From Neocallimastix lanati (nom. inval.) (Eukaryota > Neocallimastigomycota > Neocallimastigomycetes > Neocallimastigales > Neocallimastigaceae): a DNA stretch of 64,000 bases. The stretch lies in assembly GCA_016946835.1 (NCBI GenBank), contig JACVTC010000100.1, positions 72,501 to 136,500 on the forward strand, read 5' to 3'. The notes beneath the pieces are model-generated. The model saw only the letters and a program-made list of their open reading frames with translations. It was not told the DNA's origin and did no database searches. Made by a program: the position numbers and the translations under genes. Below, one piece after another: positions 1 through 13,200 of the stretch (positions are counted from its first letter, which is position 1; each line of letters starts with the position of its first letter).

Positions 1-1101
1 TTATTTATTTATTTATTTAAATATATAATTTTTGATTATTATTTATTTATTATTATTAAATATTTGAAAAAATAATATATTATTTATTTATTTATTTATT
101 TATTTATCATTTGTTTTAAATTATCGTTCATTCACAGATTGGATTTATAAAATAAAAAATTATGAATTGTAAAACCACAAAAAAAAAAAAAAAAAGTAAG
201 AAAGAAAGAAAGAAATTAGTAATTTATATTTATTTTTTTAATTATTATTTATACTTTTTTTTTTAAAAAAAAAATTCTTTTCAAGAAATCAATTTACATT
301 AATATTGTATTGTATTTTTAAATATCTGTGCTATATATTTTATTATTTATATAAAAATATTTTATAATTTTTTTTTATTAAAATAAAATTTTTGAAATTT
401 TAAATTAAAACTGAAAAATAATAATAATGATAAAAAAAAAAAAAAAATACTAAGAAATATGCTTATTTTTATATTTAAAAAAATGTATATATATTTTTTT
501 AAAAATAAATAAATAAAATGAATAAATTATTAATAATTATTGATTTATTAATAATGGATTATGGAATAGTTAAATTTTGATTTGATCAAATTTATTCGAT
601 CTATCTTTTGTTAACTTAAATTTAAATTTTATATATTAATAATATTTTATAATATTTAAAATATTATTGATATTTTTAAATTTCTTAACCTCTTTAATTG
701 TTTAGTTATTTTATTTTTAAATTAAAATTAAAATTTTTTTATTTTTTTTTTTTTTTTATTTTTTTTTTTAATTTGGCACCCATCATTTTTAAAGTTTTTA
801 ATTTAATAAAAATTTATATATTAATATATTTATCATTTTTCATTTATTACCACATAAATCAATGAAATTTTTTACTTTTTACTATAAAACTAAAAAATAA
901 TAATAAAAAAAAAAAAATTCTAAATAAGGAATAAATATGATTTTTTTTGTTTTATAAACTTTATAAGCATTTATTATATATTGATTAATAAATAAAAAAG
1001 AAAATAATTGAAAAATATAGAGAAAAAAAAAAATTTTTTTTCAAAATATTATTATAATATTACAATTAATATTAATTTTATGATGGCAAAAAAAATATTT
1101 G

Positions 1102-1133
<32 letters not shown>

Positions 1134-2022
1134 AAATCATATTAAAAATAATACTTAGATTATTATAAGTAAATTATTCTTATAAGCAATAAAAATTTTT
1201 TTAAATTACAATGATATTAAGTGTCTAAATATATTACATTTATAGAGATAAATTTGTATAAATATTAGAAAATGCTTTTAATGTAAATTTAAAACTTTTA
1301 TTTAATATTTTGTTTTTTTTTTTAACGCTTAAAGAGCAATGACAATGAAATACTAGTCTTTTTAACTTTAGAGGGAATAAGAATTTTTATATTTTTATTA
1401 ATTTTATTTGAAGTAGTTATAATAAATTAATTAACCATTTCACTTACTAATATGTTATCCTTCTTAAATTCATATTTATCTACCAAAACAAAGAAATAGT
1501 TATAAAAAAAAATATTTTTGTATTTAATATTACAAATAATTTAATAATTTAAACTTTTATCTTTCTAAGATCAAATTTCCTGAATTAAAATAAATATTAA
1601 AATTTAAAATTATTTATTTCATAAAATATGTAAAAAATTTTTAAACATATAATACAATAAATAATTCTATTTTAATATTTAATATTATAAAAAAGATAAA
1701 AATTTACAGTGAATTTATATTAATACGTATAAAAAAAATAAAATAAAATAAAATAAAAACATCTTAATCCATATATTTTAAAATATAGAGTTATCTACGT
1801 ATATTTAAAATTTTGTACTTATTAGATTATTGAAGACATATGGTATATTGATTTTATATAAAATTAAATTAATTTTTTTAATATTCAAGAAATTAAAATT
1901 TATATATAAAATTTCAGAATTTTAAAATTTTATATATAGAATTTCTAAATTTTTTTTTTAACGTCAGCAAACTTGTTTCATCTTTATTAATTAATACTTG
2001 AAAAAATACATGTAATAAAAAG

Positions 2023-2063
<41 letters not shown>

Positions 2064-2160
2064 TAAAAAAATATATAAAACAAAAAAAAACACAAAATAA
2101 AATAAAATAAAATAAAATAATGGTATAAAATATTCTAGTTTCATTTAATTAATATCTGTA
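1..2160. other. A/T-rich intergenic DNA, no gene seen
   Basis: The stretch consists of A/T homopolymers and short (TTTA)n and (TAAAA)n runs. The only long open frame here is a translated poly-A/poly-T tract. No splice-bounded coding exon, tRNA or protein motif was recognised. Confidence 0.6.
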
Positions 2161-2720
2161 AGACTTCACAAGGGCATTATTATACTGAAGTATAATAATT
2201 AATTTTGACTTCACAATGATAATCATAATTTTAAGATACGAAATTATGATCTTCATTGGCTTGTCTTACTGTTTCTTCAGCATTGACGCTCTTGGTAGTA
2301 GTAGTACGATTCGATTTGAACCTTTGAACAAAGACCATTGCTGGCCAATAGCAATAGGTATAATCGATTGAAGAAGAGCCGCAGTAACCACCAAGAATGG
2401 AGTATCAGAATAAGCACCTGATTTCATCTGGCACTTAAATAGATCCTTCCATTCCCTTGTACTGTTATTAATACTTCTTCCTCCAAGAAGGAAATTAAAC
2501 ACTTTTTCACACACACTAGAATCAACATATACATTATTTTCAATACTATTACAAACATTACTAATATTACTATTACTAATATTACTATAACTATTATTAC
2601 TATTACTATTAATACTATTACTAATATTACTATAACTATTATTACTTTTACTATTAATACTATTACTATCATTATTGTTGCTATTATCATTATTACTATT
2701 AACAGTATCATTTGTTAGGT
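2161..2720 (-). mobile_element. LINE 3'-region fragment (copy A)
   Basis: This is a diverged fragment of the non-LTR retrotransposon family also seen at 19.6-21.5, 27.2-30.2 and 38.6-39.4 kb. On the minus strand an Asn/Ser-rich low-complexity stretch (about 2700-2530) leads into an open stretch containing the residues FLLGGRSINNS, then GAYSDTPFLVVTAALLQS. The same order (Asn/Ser spacer, then a GR/KR-x-IIN motif, then a 'SGxxS..PFLV' segment) occurs in the copies near 20.95-21.1 kb and 39.2-38.9 kb. At DNA level it shares a 'GCATTGACGCTC(C/T)TGGT' block with 38.9 kb. It is a fragment with no intact ORF. Confidence 0.6.
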
Positions 2721-2917
2721 TGCCACGGTTAAAAGCATTATGAATATATATATTTTGTTTTAATTATTATTTAAAAGAAAAAGAAAAATATATTAAATTG
2801 ATTGGTTAATAATATTTAAAATTTTATTTATCTATTCATTTAATAAATTTATTTATATATATATATAATTATTTTTATTATTTTTTTTTATTTTTTATTA
2901 TTTATTATGTATAATTT

Positions 2918-3022
2918 ACAAATAAATTAAATTAAATGGACAAAGATTAAATAATATCAACAACCAAACAAAAAATTTTTAAATTCGTGGGGAAAAAAAT
3001 ATAAATATTGAAAATTTCATAT

Positions 3023-3053
<31 letters not shown>

Positions 3054-3079
3054 TATTTTATTTATTTATTTATTTATTT

Positions 3080-3151
<72 letters not shown>

Positions 3152-3275
3152 TTAATTTAGTATTTATGGATAATTTATATAATAAAACAAATTAAATTAA
3201 ATGGACAAAGATTAAATAATATCAGTTATTATATAAAAAAATTCTAAATTTGTGGGGAAAAATATATAAATACTT
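2918..3275. repeat. Direct repeat flanking a (TTTA)n microsatellite upstream of hydE
   Basis: About 95 bp beginning near 2918 recurs near 3170. Both copies contain ATTAAATGGACAAAGATT and a '(C/T)GTGGGGAAAAA' block. Between them lies a (TTTA)n tract at about 3017-3152. The second copy ends about 165 bp before the hydE start codon, so the unit may carry promoter elements. That role is inference. Confidence 0.7.
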
Positions 3276-3439
3276 AATATTTTCAAAAAGTTCAAAATAT
3301 ATATATATATATATAAAATCATTAAATAATAATATAAGAAAATAAGAAAAATAAAAAAAGAAATAATCTATAATAAAATAGATTATATTAAAATATAAAA
3401 AATTTTATATAAATGAAATAATACATATTAGAAAGTACA

Positions 3440-4925
3440 ATGTTGCTAACTAAATTAAATAATATTTATCATTCAAAATGTTCTATATGTCCAATAATAA
3501 ATCTTAAAAATAATTTATTTCATAATACCAATATAATTAATAATAAAATAGTTTCAAATATATCTATTAATAAAGATCAGAAATTTCATTATTCAATCAT
3601 TCAAAAAGTCAAATCAAATAATAACATATATAATAGTAAGTATTTTCATTTTTTAATAAAATGAGCATTACAATAAACATATCAAATTATAAATATATAA
3701 TATTTATATTTAAAAAAGAAAAAAAAAAAGAAAAAAATTAGTAAATTATAATATTAACAATATATTATTATTATAATAAATATAAAAATTAATAATACTT
3801 AATCAATGAATTTTATTTAATTTTTTATCATTATGTATTATTTTATTTTATCACATTTATTTTTAATTTATTTTGATTTCATAAAAAATAACAGAAATAG
3901 TGGAAAAATTAAATCGAGAAAATAATATATCTGATAATGAACTTAAAACCCTCATTGAAATGAAAAATACAGAAACAGCTAAACTATTAAAAAAATATGC
4001 TGATGAAACTAGACAAAAATATTATGGTAAAAAAGTTTTTATTCGTGGTTTAATTGAGATTTCATCATATTGTAAAAATGATTGTTATTATTGTGGTATT
4101 CGAAGAAGTAATTCGAAGGCTGAACGTTACCGACTCAGTCGGGAAGAAATATTAAATTGTTGCAAAACTGGTTATAATTTGGGTTTTCGTACATTTGTAA
4201 TGCAAAGTGGTGAAGATGGATTTCTAACTGATAGATTTTTATGTTCAATTATAAAAGAAATACGTGAAAAATATCCAGATTGTGCTATTACTCTTTCATT
4301 TGGTGAACGTTCATATAATAGTTATAAACGTTTAAAAGAAGCCGGTGCCGATCGATATTTACTTCGTCATGAAGCAGCTGATCCAACACTTTATGACAAC
4401 TTGCATCCCGATAAAATGAGTCTTACAAACCGTAAGCAATGCTTATTTAATTTAAAAGAACTAGGTTATCAAGTTGGTGCAGGATTTATGGTTGGAGCTC
4501 CATATCAAACAACTGAACATCTTATCAGAGATCTAAGATTTTTACAGTTACTTCAACCTCATATGATTGGTATTGGACCATTTATACCCCATCATAACAC
4601 CATGTTTGCTAATCATAAAAGTGGTACAGTCGAACTTACCTTACGACTTTTAAATATAATTCGTTTAATGTTTCCAAAAGTATTACTACCAGCAACCACA
4701 GCACTAGGGACAGTAACTCCAAATGGTAGAGAATTAGGTCTTCAAAATGGTTGTAATGTAGTAATGCCAAATCTTTCTCCGGTTAAAGTGAGAAAGAAGT
4801 ATGATCTATATGATAATAAAATTTGTACTGGGGAGGAAGCTGCTGAATGTCGCGGATGTCTTAATAGACGTGTAAAATATGCTGGTTATAAAATAGTTTC
4901 TGATCGTGGGGATTGCGTTGTTTAA
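3440..4925 (+). CDS. hydE: [FeFe]-hydrogenase maturase HydE, hydrogenosome-targeted, two exons
   Basis: Radical-SAM maturase that acts with HydF and HydG to build the H-cluster of FeFe-hydrogenase. In anaerobic fungi that enzyme works in the hydrogenosome. Exon 1 is 3440-3635 and exon 2 is 3901-4925. The 265-nt intron starts GTAAGT and ends AATAG. The joined frame codes for 406 residues. Residues 1-65 (exon 1) are rich in Asn, Ser, Lys and Ile and poor in acidic residues, fitting an organellar presequence. The split codon A|TG encodes Met66, where the bacterial-type protein begins. The radical-SAM cluster is CX3CX2C at Cys123, Cys127 and Cys130. MQSGED follows. A C-terminal CX7CX2C (Cys374, Cys382, Cys385) has the spacing of the second cluster of Thermotoga HydE. 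BioB and PylB are related families, but these two motifs favour HydE. Confidence 0.93.
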
Positions 4926-5353
4926 TATATATAAAAAAATTCATATCTATATATGTAAAAATACAATTATTTCAATATATTTTTTAATTAAACACCAAAT
5001 ATATATGTAATTATTATTGTTGAGTTTAAAATATTTCATTAATATGAGCATTATTAAAAAAAAAAAAAAAAAAAAAAAAAATAGGTTTATGTTCTTAATT
5101 ATAATTATTAATGTTGATTAAAAAAAAAAAAAAAAAAAAAAAAAATCTAATTGTTATTTCTATAGCAATTATAAATCTAACCATCAACCGATTAATTATA
5201 TTATCTAAAGTTAAAGTTTTATTTTCTGATAATAGTACTTATAATATGTACTTAACTACTTTTTTTTCATATAATTCTAAAAACGTAGTTTTTATTGAAA
5301 AGAGAATATATCTTTTTATTAAATAAATTATTTAATGGATAATATTAATAAAA

Positions 5354-5399
<46 letters not shown>

Positions 5400-5410
5400 A
5401 TTTAAATTAA

Positions 5411-5450
<40 letters not shown>

Positions 5451-6289
5451 TTGCATTTTATTATATTATTTTTTCCTAGAAACTAATACCAAAAAACATG
5501 CTGAAATATATATGAGATACCCCCTAACATTATAAACATTATCTCATGACATTAATTACATAATTAATGCCAAAAGAAAATAGTAATTATAATTTGAAGA
5601 GGAATTAATTTTAGAATAATATTAAATAATCTTGATTTTTATTTCTTTTCAATTTAGATACATTTATATTTCCATTTGTATAATAAAATGCATTAAATAT
5701 TATTATAAATCAACTAAAAATTTAATGAAAATACTTTCATCATTATAGTAACCATAATCATCATCATCATCATCATCATAATAATAATAATAATATGAAA
5801 GTTAAGATTATTGAAATGTCTTTGACTTTTGAGTATTATGCTTGTTTTATCTTATTATAAGTTATAATTATAAAGATAAAAGTAAAAACGAAATAAAAGT
5901 TTTTTAATATTTACAAATAAAGAAATTAACGAAAAACTTTTTTAAACTTTTTGAAATATTAATAGTAATAATAATTATAAAAAAAAAAAAGATAATTTTT
6001 AAAATAAAATTTAATTATTTGAATTGTATAGATAAAAATTAAATAAAAATTAATAGCACAAAAAATATGAAATATAAATAAAAAAATTTTTTTTAGTTAA
6101 CATTTCATTTTCATTTATGTAATATTGCTATATAAAATTTAATAATAGTATCCTATGTTATTAAATATTTGATTTAAATTTTTAAAAATTATGTTCCATT
6201 CAATATAAAGTAATATTGATTATATTATTTTTACTTTTTTTTTATAATATGGAAATTCGAAGTTAAATTTTATTTTTCAAAATTGAAAA
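4926..6289. other. Intergenic A/T-rich DNA with a poly-A/poly-T inverted pair
   Basis: A run of 42 A (5356-5397) is followed after about 16 bases by a run of 34 T (5414-5447), so transcripts could fold into a simple hairpin. Poly-A runs also lie at 5056-5081 and 5120-5144. Translated frames here are homopolymer artefacts. No gene was recognised. Confidence 0.6.
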
Positions 6290-7375
6290 TCTGTAGTAGT
6301 ATTAAAGTTATTGAGGTAATTGTTCTTACATAATGGTTTATCATTAACTATCATATTTTCAGAAGGAATAAGATCTAAAGCTTCAGTCCATAATACTAAA
6401 ACTTTTTTTTCATATTTTCCATGTATTCCTTAACTTGTCTTTTTTTATCATCAAAATCTGTATTCTCAATATTCAATGGTAAATATTCCCATTTATCGAA
6501 ATAAACAAATTATCTTTAAATTCATTATTGTTAAAGTCAAAATAGTTTGCAATACCATTTTCAATATTATTTAAATTTTTTTGAAAAAAATCATAACGAC
6601 ACCATATCTGAAGTTTTCCATCATTTTAATAATAGAAACCTGATAAGGTAATATTAAAATTGTTTGATAAGTAGCAAGGTTAATGGACCACTATATCCAT
6701 AAGGTAATTTAGTAAAGTTAATACCAATATTTCCTAAATTAAGAAGAATAATAGATTCATCATGGTATGAATGATTAATAAAAGCAATTTCATCATTAAC
6801 TTCATTATGTTCTTCATGTAACCAAGTAGGTGGAGCATAACCAACTATTCCAATTAAGTAATATATTGGAATAAACATTCACAAGTAAAATAGGTTTCAA
6901 ACAGATTATTTTCTACAACAACGACATTTTCATTTTCCATAAACGCTTTTCCAAATTTATATAAATAATTATATTTGTTTTCATCAATAACAAATAAATC
7001 AAATCCAAAATAATATAATTTTATAAATAAATAAAAAAAATATTTAAAATTATACTATTTATTATAATAAATAATATAAAATCATAAAAATATTTTTTTA
7101 ATTTTTAATATATAATAAATAAATAAAAAAAAATTTTTATTTAAAAATTTCATAGTTTTTAACTTTTTTAAAATTAGTTAAAAAAAAAATCATTTACCTA
7201 TTAGATATTTCTATTATAATTTTAGCATTACAAGGATTTGTAAGATAGATATATGAATCAGGTATAGTATCAATGATGGCAATATAATCGTATTGATTAT
7301 ACATCATCTCAACATCTATCTATTTTAAAACATTCTCATCTTCAAAGTTATACTAATTAATCGATTATAAAAAAA
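6290..7375 (-). pseudogene. Broken gene remnant, perhaps glycosyltransferase-like
   Basis: Read from 7375 downward, an upstream exon-like stretch gives DYIAIIDTIPDSYIYLTNPC and ends with a donor-like AG|GTAAAT near 7198. The frame resumes near 7014 with FDLFVIDENKYNYLYKFGKA. It continues in several frames through IGYAPPTWLHEEHNEV, then NHSYHDESI and KLPYGYSGPL, to about 6300. In-frame stops and frameshifts break it at least four times. At the expected acceptor the sequence is TTTTGG where AG would be needed. A beta-strand, then an Asn-Arg, then an 'ENNLFETYF' pattern reminds me of glycosyltransferase-type folds, but I cannot assign a family. It is almost certainly non-functional. Confidence 0.4.
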
Positions 7376-7787
7376 AAAATTTAAATTAATAATTTATTGC
7401 TTAAATGAAATTATTAAATATAATTAGAAAATAAAAATTATTATTTTGAAACTGTTTCACAAATTTTTTAAAATGTAAAATTAAAATTAGTAAAATAGGA
7501 AAAATAAATAAATAAAAATAAAAATTTTAAAAAAGAATAAATCATTATCTAAATTATTAAATATATTTTCAATATTCTGTTTTTACAAAAACTATAAAAT
7601 AAAAAAAATTACAAAAAAAAAAAAAAAATAAAAATAAAAATAAAAAAAATATATATATAAATTCAAATATCGTTTAAATTGTAATATGAAAATAAAAAAC
7701 TTTAATTATTAATAAATTATTTTGCTAATAATTACATAAAAATAAATTAATAAATCATTAATTAATCATTTGATTAATTATCACTGT

Positions 7788-8774
7788 GATATAAAACAAA
7801 TATGTGTAGTAACATATTTGTATATTTAATAATAATTATTAAATATTAAATTTATATCTTTTTGATAATAATTATTTTATTTTATTTTATTTCAATATGT
7901 ATTATTATAATTATAATAATTATAATACTTTATTTCATATAAAATTTATATAGTTCTATATATTAGAATATATAATTAATATATTACCTATTTCTTATAA
8001 ATTAAATTATTTATATTAGAAATAGAGAACTCGCTTGTAAATTTTTAGGAATTAGAATTATTATTTTAATTGTACGAATTTATAATTTTATTAATAAAAT
8101 TTACTAAACTACCATTATTTAAAACCCACTGCTTATAAATTATTGCACATAAAAGTCCCGCATATCAACTGATTTATATTGTGATTTAATGTAACGTGAT
8201 ATAAAATAAGGTATACTGGACTTTTATGTGCTATTAATTTTTACTAGTCTTTTTATTAATATTAATATTAATATTTACTATCCTAGAAAATAACCAAATC
8301 AACCTCCGTCCAATAATTCACATGAAGGATGATTATTAATAGGATTAGGATTATTTACATACAAAAATTATAGTTTAATCATATAAATAAATATAAAGTA
8401 ATAATATATAAGAATATAATAATTATATAATAAATAATATCAATTATATATATTTAATTATAATTTAATAAGTAATTAAATTATCTCATATTATAATATA
8501 TAAAATAATTATGCATATTTAATATATACTTCAAGATAAATAAGAATAATTAAGTTATATATAAGAATATTATATAATATATATAATATATAGGTATATA
8601 ATAATTATTTAATATATTTAATAATAGTTTATAATATATATGAATATTAAAATAATATAATATATGAATAAGAATATATTTTAGAAATTATTATAGACAA
8701 AAAGATATAAATTTAATATTTAATAATTATTATTAAATATATGAATATGTTACTATACATATTCGTTTTGTATC
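7788..8774. mobile_element. Inverted-repeat element (MITE-like), about 1 kb
   Basis: About 77 bp at 7788-7864 is repeated in reverse complement at 8698-8774 with roughly 90% identity by eye. It includes the shared block TAATAATAATTATTAAATAT on both arms. No coding frame lies between the arms. Long terminal inverted repeats around non-coding DNA fit a non-autonomous DNA transposon. No clear target-site duplication could be confirmed, because the flanks are low-complexity. Confidence 0.65.
8145..8231. repeat. Nested small inverted repeat, 14-bp perfect arms
   Basis: GCACATAAAAGTCC (8145-8158) is perfectly inverted at 8218-8231, giving an 87-bp unit inside the larger inverted-repeat element. 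The arms are less A/T-rich than the surroundings. It may be a small MITE inserted in the larger one or a structural hairpin. Confidence 0.7.
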
Positions 8775-8784
8775 AAATAGTGCG

Positions 8785-10267
8785 AAAATTTTCATTTCGG
8801 AAAGTTGCATTCAGGAAAGTGAGAGGCATTTCGAAAAATTTCATTTAGGAAAGTTGCATTCGCAAAATATTTTGTGGTCATTTCGAAAAATGTCATCTCG
8901 GAAAAGTTTAATTTTAATATAGCAAAATTTTTTTTAAAAATTATTAAATAGATAAATTAATAATGAAACAAATAAATAACATATATAATTTAAATAAATA
9001 AATAAAGTAAATAAATAAAACTATAATAAATAAATAAATAAAATAAAATTAAAATTAATAGTTATTTTTTTTCCAATAAATAAAAACATATAAAATAAAA
9101 AATATCTATTTAATTATTAAGTGTGTGTCATTTCGCAAAAGTTTCATTTCGGAATAGTTTCATTTCAGAAAATTTTAATAAATAGATAAATAAATAATAA
9201 AATAAATAAATAAATAATAAAAGAATAAAAAAAATAAAATATAAAATATAAAATATTAAATAAAAAATATAAAATATAAAATATAGATACCACCTAAAAT
9301 CATCCTAACTTTGTGCTACTTTTAACTCCCTTTTTTTATGATGTCCTCATCTTTTTTTTTTTTTTTTTTTTTTTTTAATGGATTATTTATAAATATTTCC
9401 TTTATTAAAAAAATTTATTAGTAATTTAAGATTTTTTTTAAAATACTGGGCAAGGACTTAAAAGGTGTAAAATGATCAATTATTTAGATATTATTTTTTA
9501 ATCTTTATAATAATTATTTTTTAATTATTTTTAATTTTAATAGTTATATTTTAAATTATTTTCCTTTACATCTTTTAAAATATTAATACTTATTTATATA
9601 TATATATATAAATTTATTATTAATTATATATATTTATTGAAATATTATAAAACAATTAAAATGTATGATAAAATATTTTTTTTTTTAAAGCTTTAATTCT
9701 AATGAATATTTGTACCTCCTTAATTATTTATTATTTTTAAATTTTTTATTTTCTTAAATATTTTAACAAATTTATTATTTATTTATTTTATTATTTATTT
9801 ATTTTATTATTTATTTATTTTATTATTTATTTATTTTATTATTTATTTATTTTATTATTTATTTATTTTATTATTTATTTATTTTATTATTTATTTATTT
9901 TATTATTTATTTATTTTATTATTTATTTATTTTATTATTTATTTATTTTATTATTTATTTATTTCATTATTTATTTATTTTATTATTTATTTATTTTATT
10001 ATTTATTTATTTTATTATTTATTTATTTTATTATTTATTTATCTATTTGTTAATTTTTTTTTAACGAATATTCCGAAATGAAATTTTTTGAGATGCACTA
10101 CATATATATTTTTATATCTATATATTTATTGTATTATTTATTTTTATTTAGTTATTTAGTTATTTTTTTAAAATTTTATATATTATTTATTTGTTTTGTT
10201 ATTAATCTATTTATTTATTAACTTCTAAAAAAAATTACGAAATGCAACTTTCAGAAATGAAAATTTT
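8785..10267. mobile_element. Second inverted-repeat element with sub-terminal repeats
   Basis: The left end reads AAAATTTTCATTTC then GGAAAGTTGCATTC. The right end (10240-10267) is its reverse complement with one mismatch over about 27 bp. Variants of 'CATTTCGGAAAGTTGCATT' recur inside at 8830-8910, 9127-9170 and 10070-10090 in both orientations, as sub-terminal repeats often do in DNA transposons. The interior is non-coding and holds a long 16-bp satellite. The left end begins about 10 bp after the preceding element ends. Confidence 0.6.
9773..10041. repeat. 16-bp tandem repeat, about 17 copies
   Basis: The unit is ATTATTTATTTATTTT, almost perfectly repeated. One T-to-C change near 9964 is the main interruption, suggesting recent expansion. 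It lies inside the second inverted-repeat element. Confidence 0.9.
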
Positions 10268-13200
10268 AGAAAAGAATATCATAAATTCTATACAAACACA
10301 TAAAATTAATGTAAACATAAAATTTATAACATAAACTTTATGTAATTATAATAATTTATATTTTATTTTTATTTTATTTTATTTTATTATATTTTTATAT
10401 ATTTTTATATATTTTTATATACTTTTATATGTTATAATTATGATTATTATAAATCTTTTATTACTAATATCATAATTTTCATAACATTCAACTAAATAAT
10501 TAATTCTTATTATTTTAAAATAGTTTATAATTAAAGAGTATTATATATATATTATACTCTTTAATTATAAACTAGAATACTTTTCTTTATATTTATTCTT
10601 TGCTTTTTGTCTTTTTTTCCAACATTTATTTATATTAATATTATAATAACATAAATTATTAATAAAATTTCTCCCTAAAAGAGATTATTCGAACAGAGCT
10701 TTATCATTTATTTTATAGAATGTAAAAATCATACTGCAACTATTATATATGAAATTAATAAATTAAAAATAATTATTTTTTTTTTTTGTAAAAAAAAAAT
10801 TATATTATTTAATATTTTGAACAAAAAAAAAATTAAAAAGTAAAATGTAATAAAATTTTTATAAATTAATTTAATCAAGCTATTTAAAACTATAGAGTTT
10901 TTATGTTATAATAGTGTCATTTAAAAAGACTATCTTTAACTAGTAAATACGGATACAATTTTAGTTAAACAAAAAGTTAAATATTATTTATATAGAATAG
11001 AAAACTTTGAACTTTATTTAAAAGAAATTCTTTCAAATGTTCTTTGTTTTTCATTAATGTATTATATTTATTTAAAGCTTAAGTTCCTTAACGACAAAAT
11101 ATCTGAAAGTATTCAAATGATTATTTTTTATTGTCATCAAGAATAAATTTTTATTATTTATTATTAATCAATACAAACCAAGAATAAAAATAGTTTAATA
11201 TAGTCAAAAAAAAAAAAAAAAAAAAAAAAAGAAAAAAAAAATTATGTAAATCTTCACAATCTAAGTCGAAGTCATAGATTTTAAAGGAACTATTATTATT
11301 TCTGGTATAAATAATACATCCATTCCCTAAAAGGAAATTATTGTTAAGACGAAAAATATTATTACATATAAATATAAATAATTATTAAAAACTCAGAGGA
11401 AAATACACTTCCATTGTTTTATTTATATTTAAAATTATTATAAATATATCAACTAATTACATTATAAAAAAATGATAGATACATTATAGATATATTAGAG
11501 ATAAGAATAGATAAAAAATATATAAAAATATTAATATAAATAATATTATACCATTAAAGATAAAATTTTACAAAAAATAAAAATAACATAATAGAATAAA
11601 AATATGATGAAAATTATATGAAATAACTATGGTATTATGATATATATTATTATTATTTCTTCTAAAAAAATTATTAACAAAATAAAACAAAGATGTAATA
11701 TTTATATTAAAATTAAAAATATTTAAAAAAAGAAAAAAAAAAAGTAATAAAGTTAAAATACATAAAAATATTTATATTTAAATAAATTATTTAAATTAAT
11801 TTGTAATTAAAAAAATTATAGTATTAAATAAGTAAATAATAAAAACTAAATAATTAGCAAAAAATTTAAATAAAAAAGATTTTATAAAATATATGTTATA
11901 AATAATAAATAATTATTATATTTATATATTTAAAATATATTTAAAACAAAAGAAATTTTTTTTTTAATAAATATGGAATATAATTTTAATAGTTAATACA
12001 ATATCATACAATATTATATTATTAAATTTTTTTTTTATTGGATTAATCGGAAAAAAGTAACATACAGACGTAACAGATCATAAAAAAATTTTCTCTAAGT
12101 AGGAAATAAATTTCAATTATAATATTATTACAATGTATTATTATTTAATTCGATTTAATTAAAGCAATTAACTTAAACTTTAATATATATTATTTAGTAT
12201 TTTTTTTTATAATTTAATTGATATGTAACTTTTAAAGATAAAACTATTTTTATTATTCTTGATTTTGTTTTATTTTAAAAAATTATTAATTAAACTTTTT
12301 TTTTTTTAATTAATTTTTTATTTTCTATTAGTGGAAGGATTTTTTTTTTTTTACTTATTAATTGAATTTCAATTAATTTAAATTAAACCTATTAAGATAT
12401 AAAGACAGTATATATTCATACAATATTATAATATAACCCTTATATTGAATATTAAAAAAAAAAAAACATATACCAACTAATAGTAATTCCAATTATTTAT
12501 TTAAAAATGAAAGTAATATAATGAAAAACAAATAATTATTTTTTTTAATATTTTTAATTAGTTATTATTTTTTTCTTTTCTTTTTTTTTTTAATTTTTTA
12601 AAATAAATTCTTTTATTTCAAATAAAAGAATATCAAATGAATGCTGATATTCTTTAAATATTTAAATATATTTATTAAATAGTATCCATTTAATTATGTT
12701 AATGTAGTAGTGATTAATCCTACGTTTAATAGTGTTTAAATATATTTATTTAATTCAAATTTTTTATTTTTATTTTTGATTTGTCTTTTTTTATTTAAAT
12801 TTAAAAAAAAATTTTTTTTTGAATTAAAATGACTTTTAAAGTTAAAAATAGTGGCAAAAACTTATATACTTTTCATATTTACATATATATTTAAAAAAAT
12901 ATTCATATTTATTTTTTTGTTTTTAATAATATATTAATATATTTAATAATTTAACCTGTTATATATTTAATTATATATTCATAAAAATCGTAAATGTAAG
13001 CAATAATATATTCATTTATGTTTTCATTTTAACCACTTTTTTAAAAAAATGTATTTAAATTTATAAATTTTAAAAGAGTAGTACATATTGAGAAATGACT
13101 TGTAAAAATTGTAATTTAACGTCATATCAATATTATTTACTTCAAAATTTATTAATATCAATATTAATGAAAATTATTAAAAAAATAATATTTTATAAAA

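Noticed and set aside
11240-11345. Possible LINE scrap
   Set aside because: It shares only short words such as TCCATTCCC and AAGGAAATTA with the other copies, too little to assign without alignment.
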